Shown: positions 12,820-26,900, counted from the stretch's first letter. The stretch is 64,000 bases of DNA from Colius striatus (GCF_028858725.1 NC_084760.1:66593867-66657866); one strand, 5' to 3'. The notes: a model not told the origin generated them from the letters alone. Made by a program: numbers and translations.

Positions 12820-15800
12820 GGTCTCCCACGTCAGGAGACTTACACAAATAGTGATAAAAGATGATAACAGTGATCCATATGGGATCTGGGTTAGGCTGGT
12901 GGATAAAGCAAATCCAGAGCCTGAGTATCTCCTGCTCTGTGAAATTAAGGACTCATAAAGGTGTTAAGGACAATAAAGATGTTCCCTTCTCCAGGCAGAT
13001 CACATGGAGAAGTATAATTTTCTCCCAATTCTGAGAAGCCCATAGCTGTCACTTCTTTTCCAGGGAGACGGTATGGGGCATATCCTGTCTTGGAGCAGGA
13101 GAACAGGGGATCTCTGCGTGCCTTGGAGAGGTGGCATCCAGCAGAAGGCTTCCTTGGGGCCCCACCTGCACATGTGCGCTTATAGTGCTCCTCCTTCTTC
13201 TGAGGCCATCAAGGCAGCGAGTACTGCTCTGTGCTAGCAGTCACTCAGCTGGAGCATGGGTACAGCTATCTGTTTTGCCAGAAGCTCATGATCTTTCAGC
13301 TCTGGAAGAGATGTCTCTCTCTCACCTCATACTCTTGTCAGCGGAGCAAAGCAGCAGAGGAAAGAGCAGAAGCAAGATTGAGCCAAAACTGGGAAATCAG
13401 ACCACGATCCAGCCAGCACCTGCTGAAACAGGAGTTTGCAATAGGCATTTGGCAGATCAGCCCTAGGTGTGATCCTACAATCTTGGCTGTGTAGGGAAAA
13501 AATGACACAGAGAAATCAATGACCAGGTCAGTTGCATTAGATCAGGCTCACAGCACAAGTGAAAGCTGAGGATCATTCTACAGGAAAGCACAAGCCTCTG
13601 TATCATAATTTATGTTGAGGACAGCTTTACAGTATTTCCACCCTGGGATTATGATATTCCCTGGTTAGGAGAGCATCCAGCCAACAAATGGGTAAATAAT
13701 AGATTACACATGTTGTTTGAGATTTGATTTTACCTCATCCTGTGAAGGCAGAAAAACTATGCATTTTGGAGGATTTATTGTTTGGAAATAATATACTTCA
13801 CACTCAGGGAAAATCAATCCTAATGCAAACATTTACAAATAAATATGACCTTCTTCATAAAATGCACTTTAGAGCCTAACCTTGGCAAGTACTGAAAGAC
13901 TGAGTTCTTCAAAAACTAAAGATTCTCATTACCTTTCCGGACCAGTCCTCAACCTCAGTCTCTCCTTAACGTTCATGCAGAACTTTCTTCCCTGTTAGGC
14001 TTATTTTTGTTTTTAACCAAGAGCCAATTAGACAGGTTTTGAATGAGCTTGAAGCACTTTTTGTTCAAATGAGAAATTTTTAGTCCCTTGAAGTGTAATG
14101 GGTTTTCAATAGAAATCCTCTCCTGCTGTGCATTGATCAGCTATTGATTGGTGAAGGTTTAAACTAAATTATCACTGCCAAATAAAAGACATTCAGGATG
14201 AAGGAACTGAGCTGAGCACATTGCTATATGAAAAGTAAGCCAATCCTTTGTGGTGGAATCGAAAGGCCTTGGTCACTCTTGAAAAAAAATGTTAATTGAA
14301 AAATTCCTTAAATAGGTAACAGCTCTGAAAGTCTGCTTTACATAAAAGATATGAAATCACAATCAGGCGACAGAGAGAAAAGGATCCTGCAGCTCAAGTG
14401 GGTTTTTTTCTCTCTAAATGGTGCTGATTACTTTCCCATTCATGGATGACATGGAGTGATGGAAATTAGTCGTTTCAGAAGAAAGGACTAATGACAGCTG
14501 AACTTGCAGGCAGCGAGGGAAGTTTGACAATTGGCTCCTTCAGATAGAAAGTTGAAACAAAAGAACTTCCTATTGGGTGGAAAGATTTATCCCAAAACTA
14601 GCAGGAAAACAAATACACAAACTTGGTTAGGCTTGGAAAGGTCCAATTTTTATTTTGAGTTTTCACTAGCAATCACAGGGGTTTAGAACTTTATCGAAAG
14701 AGCAATGAGAGAGCATACACTACTGGCTTTTAATACAAAATATGCTCCCAAACAAGTCTCTTCCTTTACAATTTGGAAATTAAAATAATTGATCTTGTTG
14801 ATCCTCTGAGGCAAGTGTGAGAGGTTAGAACTCCAACTAGCTGTTGTAATTTCATTCAGAGGTCTGATCTGCAGAGACACTAAAAAGCTCTTCGTAGCCC
14901 CCAAATAAGTTACAAGGGAGGTCATTGCTTTAAAACTCAGGCCATATCAGATACCCATATCTCAACATGTGCAGAATCAGGCAGGATCATACCCTGGATC
15001 AAAGTCTTCAAAGCTGCATTCCCACATCCCCTCTGGAGCATGGACATGTCTTGCCTTGTCCACATCCGTGCCTGCACTCAGCTCTGTTTCCATGCTGCAA
15101 AGTTCACCTACATCACCCTGGGCATGGTTCTGCCTTCTCTGCTGGGAAACTTATTTGCTGGCAAATGTCACAATATGTCTTTTTAAAGATCAGGTAGTAT
15201 GTATTTAAAACATACCAACTTTCTTAGCATGTTGTCCTGGTTTAAGCCCACCTAGAGGTGGATCCAACTTAGAGCCAGGGGAAGTTTGGAGCAACTTCTT
15301 ACAGGAGCAACCACTGCAGCCTCTTCCCCATTACCAGAAACACCTCTACAGACACCCAACACACTTGTCAAAGGGTAACATGGAATAGGACCATTTAGTG
15401 GACACATTTAAGTGTGTTAATTCATTGCAATCAAAGGTACTTCAGGAGAACAAATCTATAATCCTTTCTTTTTTCTAGAATTCAGTACCTCAAAGCTCAA
15501 GATTGTTCAGTTTCAGGAACAGGTTTTTTTCCATTTCTGAATAACTGGCTCCATAACTAAATGTCAATTCCTGAAAGTCATCATTCAGACATGTTTACAG
15601 GGCTTTGCAGTGTTCGGCTCAGAGATCAGTTGAGTTTGTTACCTGGATTTCTGGAACAAAAAGATCTGGTTTGGACTCCACAAAAATTCACTTTCAAACT
15701 GACACTTTGCACAACAAAACAATGTGAATTTTAAGGCTTCAAAGAAGCCAGAGCCAATATGATCACTTGATTTCTTTCAGTCAGAGAAACCATATCTATC

Positions 15801-17334
15801 TAGTAAAAGCACTCTCTTTGATTACATTACTCTGTAGACATTTAGGTGATAGTCATTGTAAATTGAATACTTACTCATATTTTTATACAAATTTTTCAGC
15901 CAACGGGATTTGGTAGAGGTTTGGCACACTTTCTCAGTCAAGTGGGATATTCCAGCAGTAACAAAATAAACATTTCTCTGTCATAACTTTGCCACTGTGG
16001 CAAATACTGTTGTCAATGCCAGGGCCTTCAAAAGAATGATAAAATTACTCTTAAAGCCCTCATTTTGAAACTGTAGATACTTTGTATGTTAATGTCCCAG
16101 AAGACATTATCATTCATAATCACAGACCAGATAGCGTTTATGTGGGTAATGTTGTCTACTGCTTTTTATTTTATTTATTCTTTTCCCAGAGCTGTGAGTT
16201 TCATCAGATAATCACATGTGCATATGTGCACATGTGCATAGCCAAGCACAGGCTATGCTTTAGGCAAGCATGCATTCAACTAGGCTTGAGAGAGACATAA
16301 CTGGGGAAAAAAGGTGATCGTTTTTGATAAACAGGAGCTCAAACTAAATTATCTAGTTGCCACATCTGTCTCAGAGCTATGTGAAACAACTTAAAGAATC
16401 CCGCCTTTCCATTAATTTTACACCTGCTGCCTTTTAACTAAGAAGATTCCTTTTTCATGAACTCTGTGGGCAAAAGTAAGCAGGAAATAAAAAGTAACAT
16501 CTATCTCCAGTGCAATCTCCTGTTGAACACACAAGTTTACCCCATTTCTGTTAAAACAGAAGAATGTAGCAAATAATGAAAGCCCAGTTGTCTTACGATG
16601 TCAGTAGTGATGAGTCACTTGGCCATAGACCCTGAGGCAAATGAATCTGATGATGACGCTGAAGATAGCAATCTGGGAGAAGGAAAACTCATGCAGAGGA
16701 AACTGGAAATATTTTCTTCCTCTGCTGCCTGCAGCATGTCTTCTTCATTCTTGCTCATCCCAGAATATTCATGCAACAGACAGATTAGTAAATTTAATAG
16801 TGCCTCCCTTAATCTCCAGTTTATCCCCAGCGTATGGATATGATATGTTCCAAATCCTAATTCACTGATAATTAGGATTAATTTTAGAGTACAAATTAAA
16901 AGAAAATCCCCTAATGAGAATGTAGAAGTGTACCATCCTCATAGCAAATATCTGCAAAATTATGTGAAGTAAAATCTAGTGATTTGATTGGAGGACCTGA
17001 CAACCCACAACTGTTTGCCAGACGATTCACTGGTCTGGAAAGTCAAGGTGCTGGGGCAACACTGGGTGACTTCCAAGAACAGTTCATACAAGTCTAGGAT
17101 GAGAATTTCAAAAAAGAAATTCAATAAAGGGAAGTCGACTCTCACCTCTCCTGTACCTTGAATTTCAGAACCTACAATTTATGTGTCGAAGTTTTGGATT
17201 AAAACCACCAAACTGTCAGGCTTTGACATCTGAAACAACATGCCAGTGGGCATGTTTTTCAGACTCTACAAACTCACTGGGCAAATGAAGAATAATTTGT
17301 TTAGGCATCCACACTACTCTTTTGATGTGGGTAT
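12820..17334. other. noncoding; one candidate block and a short tandem
   Basis: Apart from the block at 14020-14560 and the 8-mer triplet at 16216-16239, I see no gene or recognisable repeat. 15230-15260 has a 'tgtcctggtttaagccc' phrase like a bird LTR start, but nothing follows it. Confidence 0.55.
14020..14560. promoter_or_regulatory. candidate conserved noncoding block
   Basis: Unique sequence with 'ccaattaga', 'cattgatcagctattgattg' (two TGAT/ATTGAT PBX-HOX-like words) and 'gactaatgacagctgaac' (CAGCTG E-box). No coding signal. Inference only. Confidence 0.25.
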
Positions 17335-17480
17335 AATGAAAATCTCTATTTCACAACAGAGAAAACTGAGGAATGGAAAAAATATCTCCTACCCAACGTG
17401 AGGAAGCCAGCATCACAGACAACGCTTGAATGCAGGTCATCTAATTACTGAACTGTGTTCTCCTAATTGCCAAATAAACC
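17335..17480 (+). mobile_element. possible MIR-like SINE remnant
   Basis: The order of words ('ctatttcacaacagagaaaa' 'ctgaggaa' ... 'gcttgaatgcaggtcatcta' ... 'actgtgttctc') follows the MIR core ('acagatgaggaaactgagg' ... 'gaacccaggtct' ... 'gtgctctt'). Very diverged. Confidence 0.4.
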
Positions 17481-17679
17481 CACAACCCTAGCAGAAGAAC
17501 GATTATGCCTTCATCACTATCCTGTTTACTCAACAATCTGGTAATAGAGTAAAGACTGGGAGAAAATACATTTTGTTTTGGAAAAATTATCTCAGGGATT
17601 TGACAAGTTCTCACACAGAGACGAGTTCAAACCACTCCTAAAATAAAACCAAAATCTGAAAAAAGCTTCCGAAAAGGAA

Positions 17680-18115
17680 TCTGTGTCATTTTCTGAAACG
17701 AACTGTTCATTTACACTCCTTTAATGATCTGACTGTATTGAACCCAACGCACTGATCAACACATGCAAGAAAGCTCATTTACACTTCCAACTTTGTTTTT
17801 CCAAGGGAGCTGTATTATTTACCTCCTCATTTCCTTTGGAGCTCTTACGACGGCAGCTATAAGCTAAATGTCTCAAGCAATAGATGGAAGATAAAAGGTG
17901 ACCAAATATATTCAAGTCTATAATAAACAGTGAGCATTTGTAGGTGAAAACAACCAGCTTGGCACAAGAGAGAGAGAGATAATGCAGTGGGTTTAATAGG
18001 AGGCTTTTAACGTTTCCTGTTCAGGATTGGCTGGCTTATTAATGATTTAAGCACAAATTGAATTAACCAAATATTGAACATATGTTCTTTTTAAACTCTC
18101 TTAAATCTACCAGAG
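17680..18115. promoter_or_regulatory. candidate conserved noncoding block
   Basis: A/T-rich but non-repetitive; includes 'cattaatgattt'-type homeodomain words ('ttattaatgatttaagcaca'), 'gaattaaccaaatattgaac', 'tgtattatttacctcc' and 'tttaatgatctgac'. No open frame of note. Inference only. Confidence 0.3.
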
Positions 18116-21100
18116 CCTTGCACAGGAGAGCTATGCGGCCATGCTGTTGAAGTGGGGGGAGGATGACAAGAGGGTATTGAGGGTGACTGGGTAAGTAAAA
18201 CATAACCTGAAGGTGGTCAATTTAATGCTGTGTTAGTGGCCTGAACTTTCAGTTCCCAAAGGGAAAGGATGATTAATGCCACTACCAAATGTATACCCAT
18301 ACCTGACCCTGATCTCATCAAATCCTGCTGCCACCATCTGCTGTTTTTAATTCCTCTGCAATATTTGTATTTGCTACCTCCCTTCTACAAAGAGAGGGAG
18401 AAAAAAAAATGTTCCCTGCTTATGAATGGTGTGATCTGGTTGTACTGGCTGAACGCTGGCCAGGAGGCATCTGTTGCTTATAGTCCTGACAGCATCTGCT
18501 ACTATTTCTCACTTTTCCCAGCATGCTGTGAGATATGGTTTCTCCCAAAGGTGGCCTTTGTATGCACCATTGTCAATTCCATCATTGTCTGCCACAGCCT
18601 GTTCCCACGATGCAGTGGTAGTTATTACCACACTGCAAAACCTTTTCTTGCAGGCTATCTGTAATCTAAGATATTGTGTGATTGAGTTATGCAGTTAACC
18701 CTTTTCCTATGCATCAAACCATTAAAATAAAAATAAATAGGCTGAACCTTTTTCGTAAGGAAAACTTTCGGGGCTTGCAACGGATGGGAAAGCGAAACAG
18801 ATTTTTTTTCGTTGGGTTTGGGTTTTTGCTTTTAAAATAATGACAGTTTGGCATTAAGGAAGCTCAAGGTTTAAAAACAAACAAAAAGACAAAAAAATTC
18901 TGAACTTGTAGTTTCAATTCCTTTAAAAATACTATAAAGGATGCATTGTTTTTTCTCCTGATTCCTGATACGGCTATTAAGCATTGTAACCAAATGTGTG
19001 TGAATGCTATTATTTATGTGTCTGATCTTTAAATACCCTCTGCTAGTGGGATACAGACTGAGACTTCTGATGGACATAGGCGTCCCAAGCTGTCATCTTG
19101 CCTTGTCCTTCTGTCAAACAGTTAGTGTGTCAAGCGCTTCTCCTGGGAACTTTTAGAGTAAGAGACCATAAGCACAGAACAGTCCAGTCTCTGGAGAGTC
19201 ACTTTTAACTCATGACAATATCCTTGGTGTCAGCTCAGAATAGCCCACTATGGGGCAAGGAGAAAGAAAGCGCAACAGATGTTACTAGTAAAACCATGTT
19301 TACAATTCTCTAAAGTTATTGCTCTTGTGTACCTTCTGACCAAAGCCCATTTAAAAGAAGGCCAGGTTCCTAGCAGTTGGATTTTTAACTTGGTTCTGTT
19401 CGAGTAACTCTCCGCATGGAGAATCGGTGTGATTAAAATAGAGATCACATCTCTCGTGTATGTCCCTCCTGTCCCCCCAGATCATTTGTAGCAGGGTGGG
19501 CTTTCAAATAATACAATTATCCCTTACAGCTGTATTTAAGGTAATTACTATATCTGTGTAAGAATTGGAAGTATCTCTTCCTAACATACAGAGGACACCA
19601 GGGATGTTTTATTTCCGAAAATGAATTCATATATCTTTTACCCTCTTTTTTAATTCCTCTTTTTAATTTTGCATTAATTTGAGGCTACTTGTTATGTATG
19701 GCATCATACCTAAATCCCCTCAGAGATACCTTCACAACTTTGTAATAGCTAAAGTGAGTAAAGTGGCCGACTGTGGAAGCAATAATGATAATTAGCTTAA
19801 TTTTTAAATCCATCTTAGACCAGGCCAAAATAGTGGAAAAATAGGAAGACAAAAAAAAGACTATGTGAAGAAAACTTTTTAAACTAAGCCTCCCCCAGTC
19901 CTCATTTCTCCTTCTACCCAGTCCACAGGAACTGTCAGGGAGTGAAATATAGCACATGTTGACAAAGCAAGTATCAGCATTTACAAGGATACATTTGTCT
20001 ACTGTTCCTCTGTTAGCCTTGTTTGTATTATATTTTGCCTTACCTATGTTACATTTTACAGGGGAGAGGGCTTCTGGGGAAGGAGGAAATCGTGTCATTT
20101 TATATCTCCATGATTTCTATTTTAAGTGGGAACTCCTGTTATTTCAACTGTATTTTTACCCTGTCAGCTCTAGTAAAGCCAACTGTAGTACCAGCATAAG
20201 AGGGAATGTACTGTGCGGGCATACTACTCTCTTTGGCACCGGTTCATCTTGACTTCACACATTTACTAATTATTTAAAGTCTATTTCCAGTGTTATCAAA
20301 AATTTAAATGAGGAAGTCTTATTTAAAACTGTTTTACGTTCTCTTTGTGCACATAAATTCTAGGGAGAATAAGGCACTCTTCAGGCTAAGCCAGGTATGA
20401 TGTTAAATAACAGATCTGTCAATCTGCTATTGGTTGAGACCATTAAAAATACATTGCTGAATCCAAGATCAAGTTCCTCTCTGCACTCTGAAATCCTTTT
20501 TCCAGAGGCAATAGATAACTGAAGAACAGTTGCTGGGTGACTGGCAGCTTTTCTAGTGTTAAGACAGGATGAGCTTGGGGAAGAAAAGAGAGTACCTGTA
20601 GCTGAACCTCTGAACTAAGAGCATCCAGTCCCTATGGTGGCTGTAAAATCTGCACAGGCAGATTTGCATGGAGAATTTAATTATTTCTTTTAAAGAAAGG
20701 AGAAGGAGAGTGTTTGTGCATATGAAGGAATCCATAGGCACAAAATGTGTGTGATTTACTTTCATAAAACACTTGCTATCCATAGATGGAAAGCAATAAA
20801 ATTATCCTAGCAGCCACATCATGTGGCATGGCTTGTGACAGAATCATTGAGCAAGATTCTGATAAAAAAAAATGCTCTGACAGACAGATTTTAAGCTACA
20901 GATTCTTCCCAGGTTGGCTATGGAAACTCAACTGTTGCACCCTTTCTGAGTCTGTAGTTCCCTGAGGCACCGCTCTATCCTTTGCTATTTCCATAAGGAT
21001 ACAGGATGCTTTACTGACAGCTTTTTTTTGTACAGGAAGAGCTGTCTAGTTATTATTTCTTTTAACAAAGTGAACCAAGGAAAGACCTACTGTAAAGGGC

Positions 21101-21719
21101 ACTATAACCTTCCTGAGATCTTCAGTAAAATACAGCAAACCCCAGGTGTGATGTAAGGAGGCACAAAAGCACTGCTTTCAAAAGAAAGAGATTTGCACAC
21201 TAACCGCATAACATTGCTTCAGTGAGATTTTTTTTTCCTATTTCAGGGCAGCCATAGGGACTCTTGCTCTTCATTTTGATCCATCTCTGCTCATGGTCCA
21301 GCTGAAGTCAGTAAACAGCTCCTGCAAGAGCTGGTGAGCACACCCTGTCCCTCTGACTCCAACAAGGGGCCCAAGCCTCACCAGCCCAGAACTGTCCACA
21401 GGCCTACCAGCAGCTTTCCTGGATGAAAAGCAGCACTGGCATGATTACAGACAAGCACATGTATAAATGTTTTCCTGAATCAGAAAATATTGCAAGGAGG
21501 CAGCAGTACTTTTTTAACTCTGTTTGTTTCAACATCAAGAACAAGTATGGACAAAATCCTTTTATTACGGGTGAGCAGGGTGTTTACACTAGGATCCATC
21601 ATCTCTTCTCCCTCCAGCCTTATTGTCAGCAGATCTGTTTGCAAATGTTGGGGTTTTTTTAATTTAGTCAAGCAGCCACAGATCACACCATGCAAAAGAG
21701 AGATTAAAATAAAGTGATG
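18116..21719. other. noncoding, no gene seen
   Basis: Unique A/T-rich DNA with A/T homopolymers near 18400, 18800 and 21230. No recognisable exon or element. Confidence 0.6.
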
Positions 21720-22480
21720 CAGAGGTGGGAGAGGCCTGAATGGGAAGGGATTACTGGAGGGGGAGACCACAGGGCTCTTTGCTGGGGCAGATCATCCACC
21801 CGACCTTGGCACCAGCATGCTTGCCCGAGGCCTTGTGGGCACCAGTGACCTTCTCCCCATTTCCCCCGAGGTGCCGCTGGTGGCTGGGTTTGGTGGGATC
21901 CCATCCTTCGGCCTTCCTGGTCTCCACTAGCCTCCATCCTCCAGCCTTTCCCGGCCTTCCTTCCCCAGCAACAGCGGGCCGGCAGCCAGCAGGGCCAGGC
22001 CGGGTCAGGGCCGCAGCAGCGGCAAAGGCGTGGGCCTTTGTGCAGGGTGGCAGGTGACCACGGCGGGGGAACAAAGCGGGGTCAGGGCGGGAGCCGGGTC
22101 CCTTTTCTCAGGCCCATGTTCTCCACTCCTCACAATCTGTCTGAATTTAACTTGCCATTGAGGGCCCTGGCTGTAGAAAACAGCTTTATGTCGACTAATC
22201 CAGGCAGAAGTAAGGGTAGACACAGAGACAGGTTTGAAGGCGGGGACGTGGCTATTCTGCTGCCTCTTTTTGGGGCCTTTTTTTTTTTCCTCTCCCCCTC
22301 CCTTCCCCTCTGCCTCCAGTGAAAAGTTTTCTGAACAAAAAAAAAAGAAAAAAAAGGTGACAAGATTAATCAGCCCGTGGAGCTGAAACACATGCTTGAC
22401 TTAAACAACCTCTTTGCTGTTATTAACAACTGCTCCAGCATTTCTCTTGTTATGCTAATGGTACAGATTAGAGTAAAATC
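21720..22480. promoter_or_regulatory. GC-rich patch joined to a homeodomain-rich block
   Basis: 21730-22110 is markedly GC- and CpG-richer than the surrounding desert. 22360-22470 has 'caagattaatcagcccgtgg' and 'gttattaacaactgctcc', regulatory-type text. No recognisable exon. Could be an enhancer or the promoter of an unannotated noncoding RNA. Confidence 0.3.
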
Positions 22481-23714
22481 TATTCCTTCTTTGCTGAACA
22501 GGCCAATTGATAGAGGCTGATCTATTTTTCTCCACCCCCCCCCCCCACCCCATTTTAATTCTTTTTTCTCCAGGCACAAGTGTTTGCGGCAGTAAGAACA
22601 ACAGAACATGAAAAAAAAAACCAAACTGCACACAAAAGTGACCAGCCCCCACATACACTTAAATCTTTAATAAATACAAATCTGAATCAGTCTCTTCTAC
22701 AGCCTGGAAATATTGTCTGAGTGTTGTAAGATAGGCTGACCTCAAAAGAGAGGAAATTCAACATAGTGGCCAATGCCCTACCTTGAACTCATTCATTTTT
22801 CTTTTTCCTGCACAGACACAGAGTGTCTGGTAAAGGAGATGGCTTTGAATAGTTTTAATACACTGCTGGGATGAAAAATGAAGGTGAAGGGAGCATTGCT
22901 GGCAAGTTCTGGAGAGGGCAACTTGACTCAACACCACATCACATGCTGGAGCACCATTTGAATGGAAGGAAACAGTCCTCTTGCCAGCACAGGCCATAGG
23001 GCTGTTTGCTCTGTGGCATCAAGGGGAGCAGGATAGGTGCATGCAAATTAGTCTGGGTTTGGTAGCTTGCGCCTCCTGTTAGCTTGGATCAGACTCTAAA
23101 TGCTCCTTAGTTTTTTCTCTATTTCTGTATATGCCTCCAGGTTGCGAAACAAGTCAAAGACTGAAACCCGTTTCCCAGATAATAGCAAAGATGACATTGC
23201 AACCTATGAGTTTATGACATGTTACATATTTAAAAACCTAATATTTTTGACATCTCAGAGAAGAGCTTTCACCAAGTACTAGCTACTTTGTATGAATGCA
23301 CCATCAACTTCCATGTGCACCATGCATGTAGTATTTAAATTAAACTCCATATTGTTTCCTCTGGATTTTAATTGTTCCGATGTGAATAAGTGGAAACATC
23401 ATGACTCAAGTCAGTGAGACTCCTTCCATTAATTTTGTTGGTTTCTTGACTTAGCCCCATGACTGTCTCAGTAGACAGTCACCTTCTTCAGCCTCCTCTG
23501 CCCATTCACAGTTGGTTAACACTTGTCCAAGTACTTTAAAAAATATTAAAAAAACTTATCCAAGTTCAATGTTCCATTAGTTCAACAGGTTCAATGAATT
23601 TCCAGGAGCATGCAGTAACAGCAGGTTGATCTGCCCGGGTTCAAAGATGTTAAAGATTCTCCTGTGCCAAGGCTTTGCACTTTGCTAGCACTAAATTTGA
23701 TAGGACAGATTTCA
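22481..23714. other. noncoding, no gene seen
   Basis: Contains a C-rich run (about 22543-22558) and an A tract (22610-22620), otherwise unique sequence without features. Confidence 0.55.
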
Positions 23715-23975
23715 TAATTTCACAGAGTCAAAGACCACAGGAATTGTTAGATCATCTGCTCTGACTTTCTGCATGCCATATGTCATCATATTTCACCCAG
23801 TTATTCCCATATTGAGACTAATTACCTGTACTCAATTAAAACAGATAACATGTCCTGTTGAAATGAGATTGAATTTTAAAAATGAGAAACTACTACCTCC
23901 TGGAGTGGTTTGTGCCAGTATTTTAGTGATCTTGATTCTTCAAAAACATGTGCCTAGTTTCTCATTTCAGTGGGC
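23715..23975 (-). mobile_element. ancient CR1/L3-like LINE remnant
   Basis: The plus strand reads 'tttcacagagtcaaagacca', 'gttagatcatctgctctgac', 'tttctgcatgcc', 'atttcacccagttattcc'. This follows the order of the 3' part of old amniote CR1/L3-type elements in reverse orientation. It is heavily diverged, so boundaries are approximate. Confidence 0.5.
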
Positions 23976-26900
23976 CTGACTTCCTTGTTCGTTTTTGCTC
24001 AATTTGGCTTTACAGAAGTTAAAGAACCTTCTTGAACCTCATATTTTCATCTTGTGAAATTATTTAGATTTCTTTGCAATCTTTGTATCATTACTTATTT
24101 GTCTTTTTTTTTTTTTTTACATTATAAACTGATTTAACTCCTTAGGGGTGTTCACTGGAAGCTACTTTATCAATCTTTCTCTACTGTTAAGTGGGGATTG
24201 CCTGCTCTCATTTGCTAGTCCTGTGCAGGCACCCAAGGACAGCTTTGATCCCTTTGCCACAGCCATGCTCAGGCAGCTTACCCACTGTGAGTACCAACCC
24301 TCTCCAAAATTGCCAAATTCTAGATGTCCCTGCTTTCTTGAGGACGAGTCCACCTTCTTTGCTCCTACGTATGCACCATTTTGCAGTTTTAAAGACACTC
24401 TGTTTGAGACATGGTCATATTGTTCCATATGACTGCTGTGTCCTCAACCATTCTGCCAATCTTTGTAAGTAAATGTATTTTCAGAAGGGCATTTTTTTAC
24501 TCCAAGATGAGCAAGCAGGATGAGGCTTGCGTCTGGCTGCTGTCAAGCACACTAGGAACAATCTCATTGAAAGACCCAGGGACAACTTCTCTTCAGTACA
24601 TGCCAGTATCTAGCTACTAATCTATTTGTCACATAATCTAGTGATATTTTAAAGAACTTTAGTCTTAAGTAGTGTCCCTTAACATGAACACTATTAAATA
24701 TATTGTACCTCTGTAGTTATCTTTAAAAGTTGAACTTTGAATCTCACTGAATAAGGAAATAGCAGTTATTTGACAAGGTCAACTTTCTTTGGTGTCATTA
24801 GTCCAAAGATATTTCCATCTTTAATTGTTTATTGATTAAAATCTATAACAGCCTATGCACTATTTCCCCTCAGATAAATGATAAGCTAATTGTTACTTGG
24901 GTCATCCCTCTCACCCTCTTTGAGTATCAGCAAATCATTTGCACTCTGTACAGCTGGAATATCCTTGGTACTCTGAGATGAATTGAAAATGAATGTCAAC
25001 AAGCTGAAGAATTCCTCAGCCAATGGTTTCTGAACTTCTAGGTATAAGTTACTGAGCCCTGATTGTTTAGAAATTATTATTACTAAAAGATGGTGCCTCG
25101 CTTTCTTTCCAAGACCCCAGTGTCTGAAAGGAGGTCCTGTGATCTTCATAAAAGAGAAGTACACAAGTAAAAAAAAAGAAATATTGTGAAATATCTATCT
25201 TTTCCACATCTGGGAGATCTTTTTTTTTTTTGTAATCTAGATCTAATATTTATATCCCATTGTTAAAATTTATTTTGTTCCTATTGTAGTTAAAAAACTC
25301 TTGTTCATTGCCTTCAGCAGCTCCAGATAGGAATCTACTTAGCTTTAGCTTTCCCTTTCTGCATTCCTTTTTTAACAATTTTAACTTTTTCATTACACTT
25401 TCTTATTTCTGACTGCTCCTTTCGACATTTTGCCAATAAGTTGTTGTTTCTTATTATGGCAAGTGTACAATTACAATAAAAATTTACATTATAAAACATT
25501 GAAATGTATTGCACTTTTATCATTTCAGCACTGTGATAGACTCCCTAAAGGAAAGAGGAAAGAAGATGTATACCAACTGTCAATAGCTTCCAATGCAGGA
25601 CAAGTCCAAAGCAGCAGGATGCACTGCTGCTTCTCATGGCTGTGTGATGAAATATGGATGTGTAGCACATAGTGTGAGGTGTGAGGAAGACGGGGCCTAC
25701 AGTTGGTTTAGGGTACTGCTACCTCCTCTTTCTCTCCCCTAAGTAAATGTGCAGTTAGGCTTTTTTTCCCTGGATAATTCTGTGTGAAATGTATGTCAGA
25801 AGAGCACATGCTTTTGGCTGTTTCTTAACCAGGGAGATAAATGCAGGCATTTTGAGCCACGTACTAGGTAAAAGAAATTCTTACACTGTACTGAAGAAAC
25901 AATGTTCCTGTGAGAAATATCTTCCCCTACACTAAAGTAAGAATTTCACAACAAAAAATAAAGTAGAATACACATTTCTAATTTTCACACATATACCTTA
26001 GAGACATGAGGTTTTTAAACAGGATTCCAGTATCTCTTCGCAAGTCAAATATTTTCCTCAGTGAGCATTCGTCTCCACACAGCAAAAGGTCTGTCAGTCC
26101 TATCGTAAGCCAGTTTCCCCCACCCCTCACTTGGAACATTGTAGGATGTCATTATTTCTTGTTCCAGTTTAGCTGGTGAGGAGCAGTGGGAGAGAAGTGA
26201 GAGGAGAAACATATTGGACTCTGATGCCAAATCCCTGAGTCTGAGCTTTGTGGAAATGATGCCAAAACACAGATTAGGCAATATAGGAGACAAGATGCTG
26301 TACAGGAACTCAGTGCCAAATTTTAAATACTGCTGTCCTTGGAGAAGGAATTATTAGATTTTAAGAAGAGTCACCACATTGTCCAGAGCTAATAATATTA
26401 CTAATACTAGTATCATATAAAGGGTTGAAGCCAACTATTCTAGCAAACCAATGAGGAAGGAGCGAAAGCCATATAATTGTTGCTGTGTTATCATGATTAT
26501 TGTTATTGCATAATTTTCTATTTGTAATACCACAGCCAGAGACAATTAACTTCCTTTTGCAGTCGAGAAAGCTGAACAAAACTGCAATTTCCTTTTACCA
26601 GCATTCACACATTTTGCTTCAGGCCACATACCATATAATCTCTGGTCTACCCAGAAATATCTTGTAGACAGAAACTGTGCCTAAAAATAAGCCATCAAAG
26701 GAACTAAACAGAGTCATGAAGAGACTTTGTTGAATGTGTAACATTCAGAGAATTACACAACATCTAGCAATAAACACATTTCCAAGATTTAACCACTCCG
26801 TCAGTGCTTGTGTCATGCATTGTCTTTTCTGTTTTGGTTCATATTTCTGTAGCATTAGAGAGTCCTGTTTGTGGACCCGTTCTATTTAGACATCAGTACC

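Noticed and set aside
15230..15310. 'tgtcctggtttaagccc', like the start of a bird LTR
   Set aside because: The following sequence shows no LTR features, no matching end and no target duplication.
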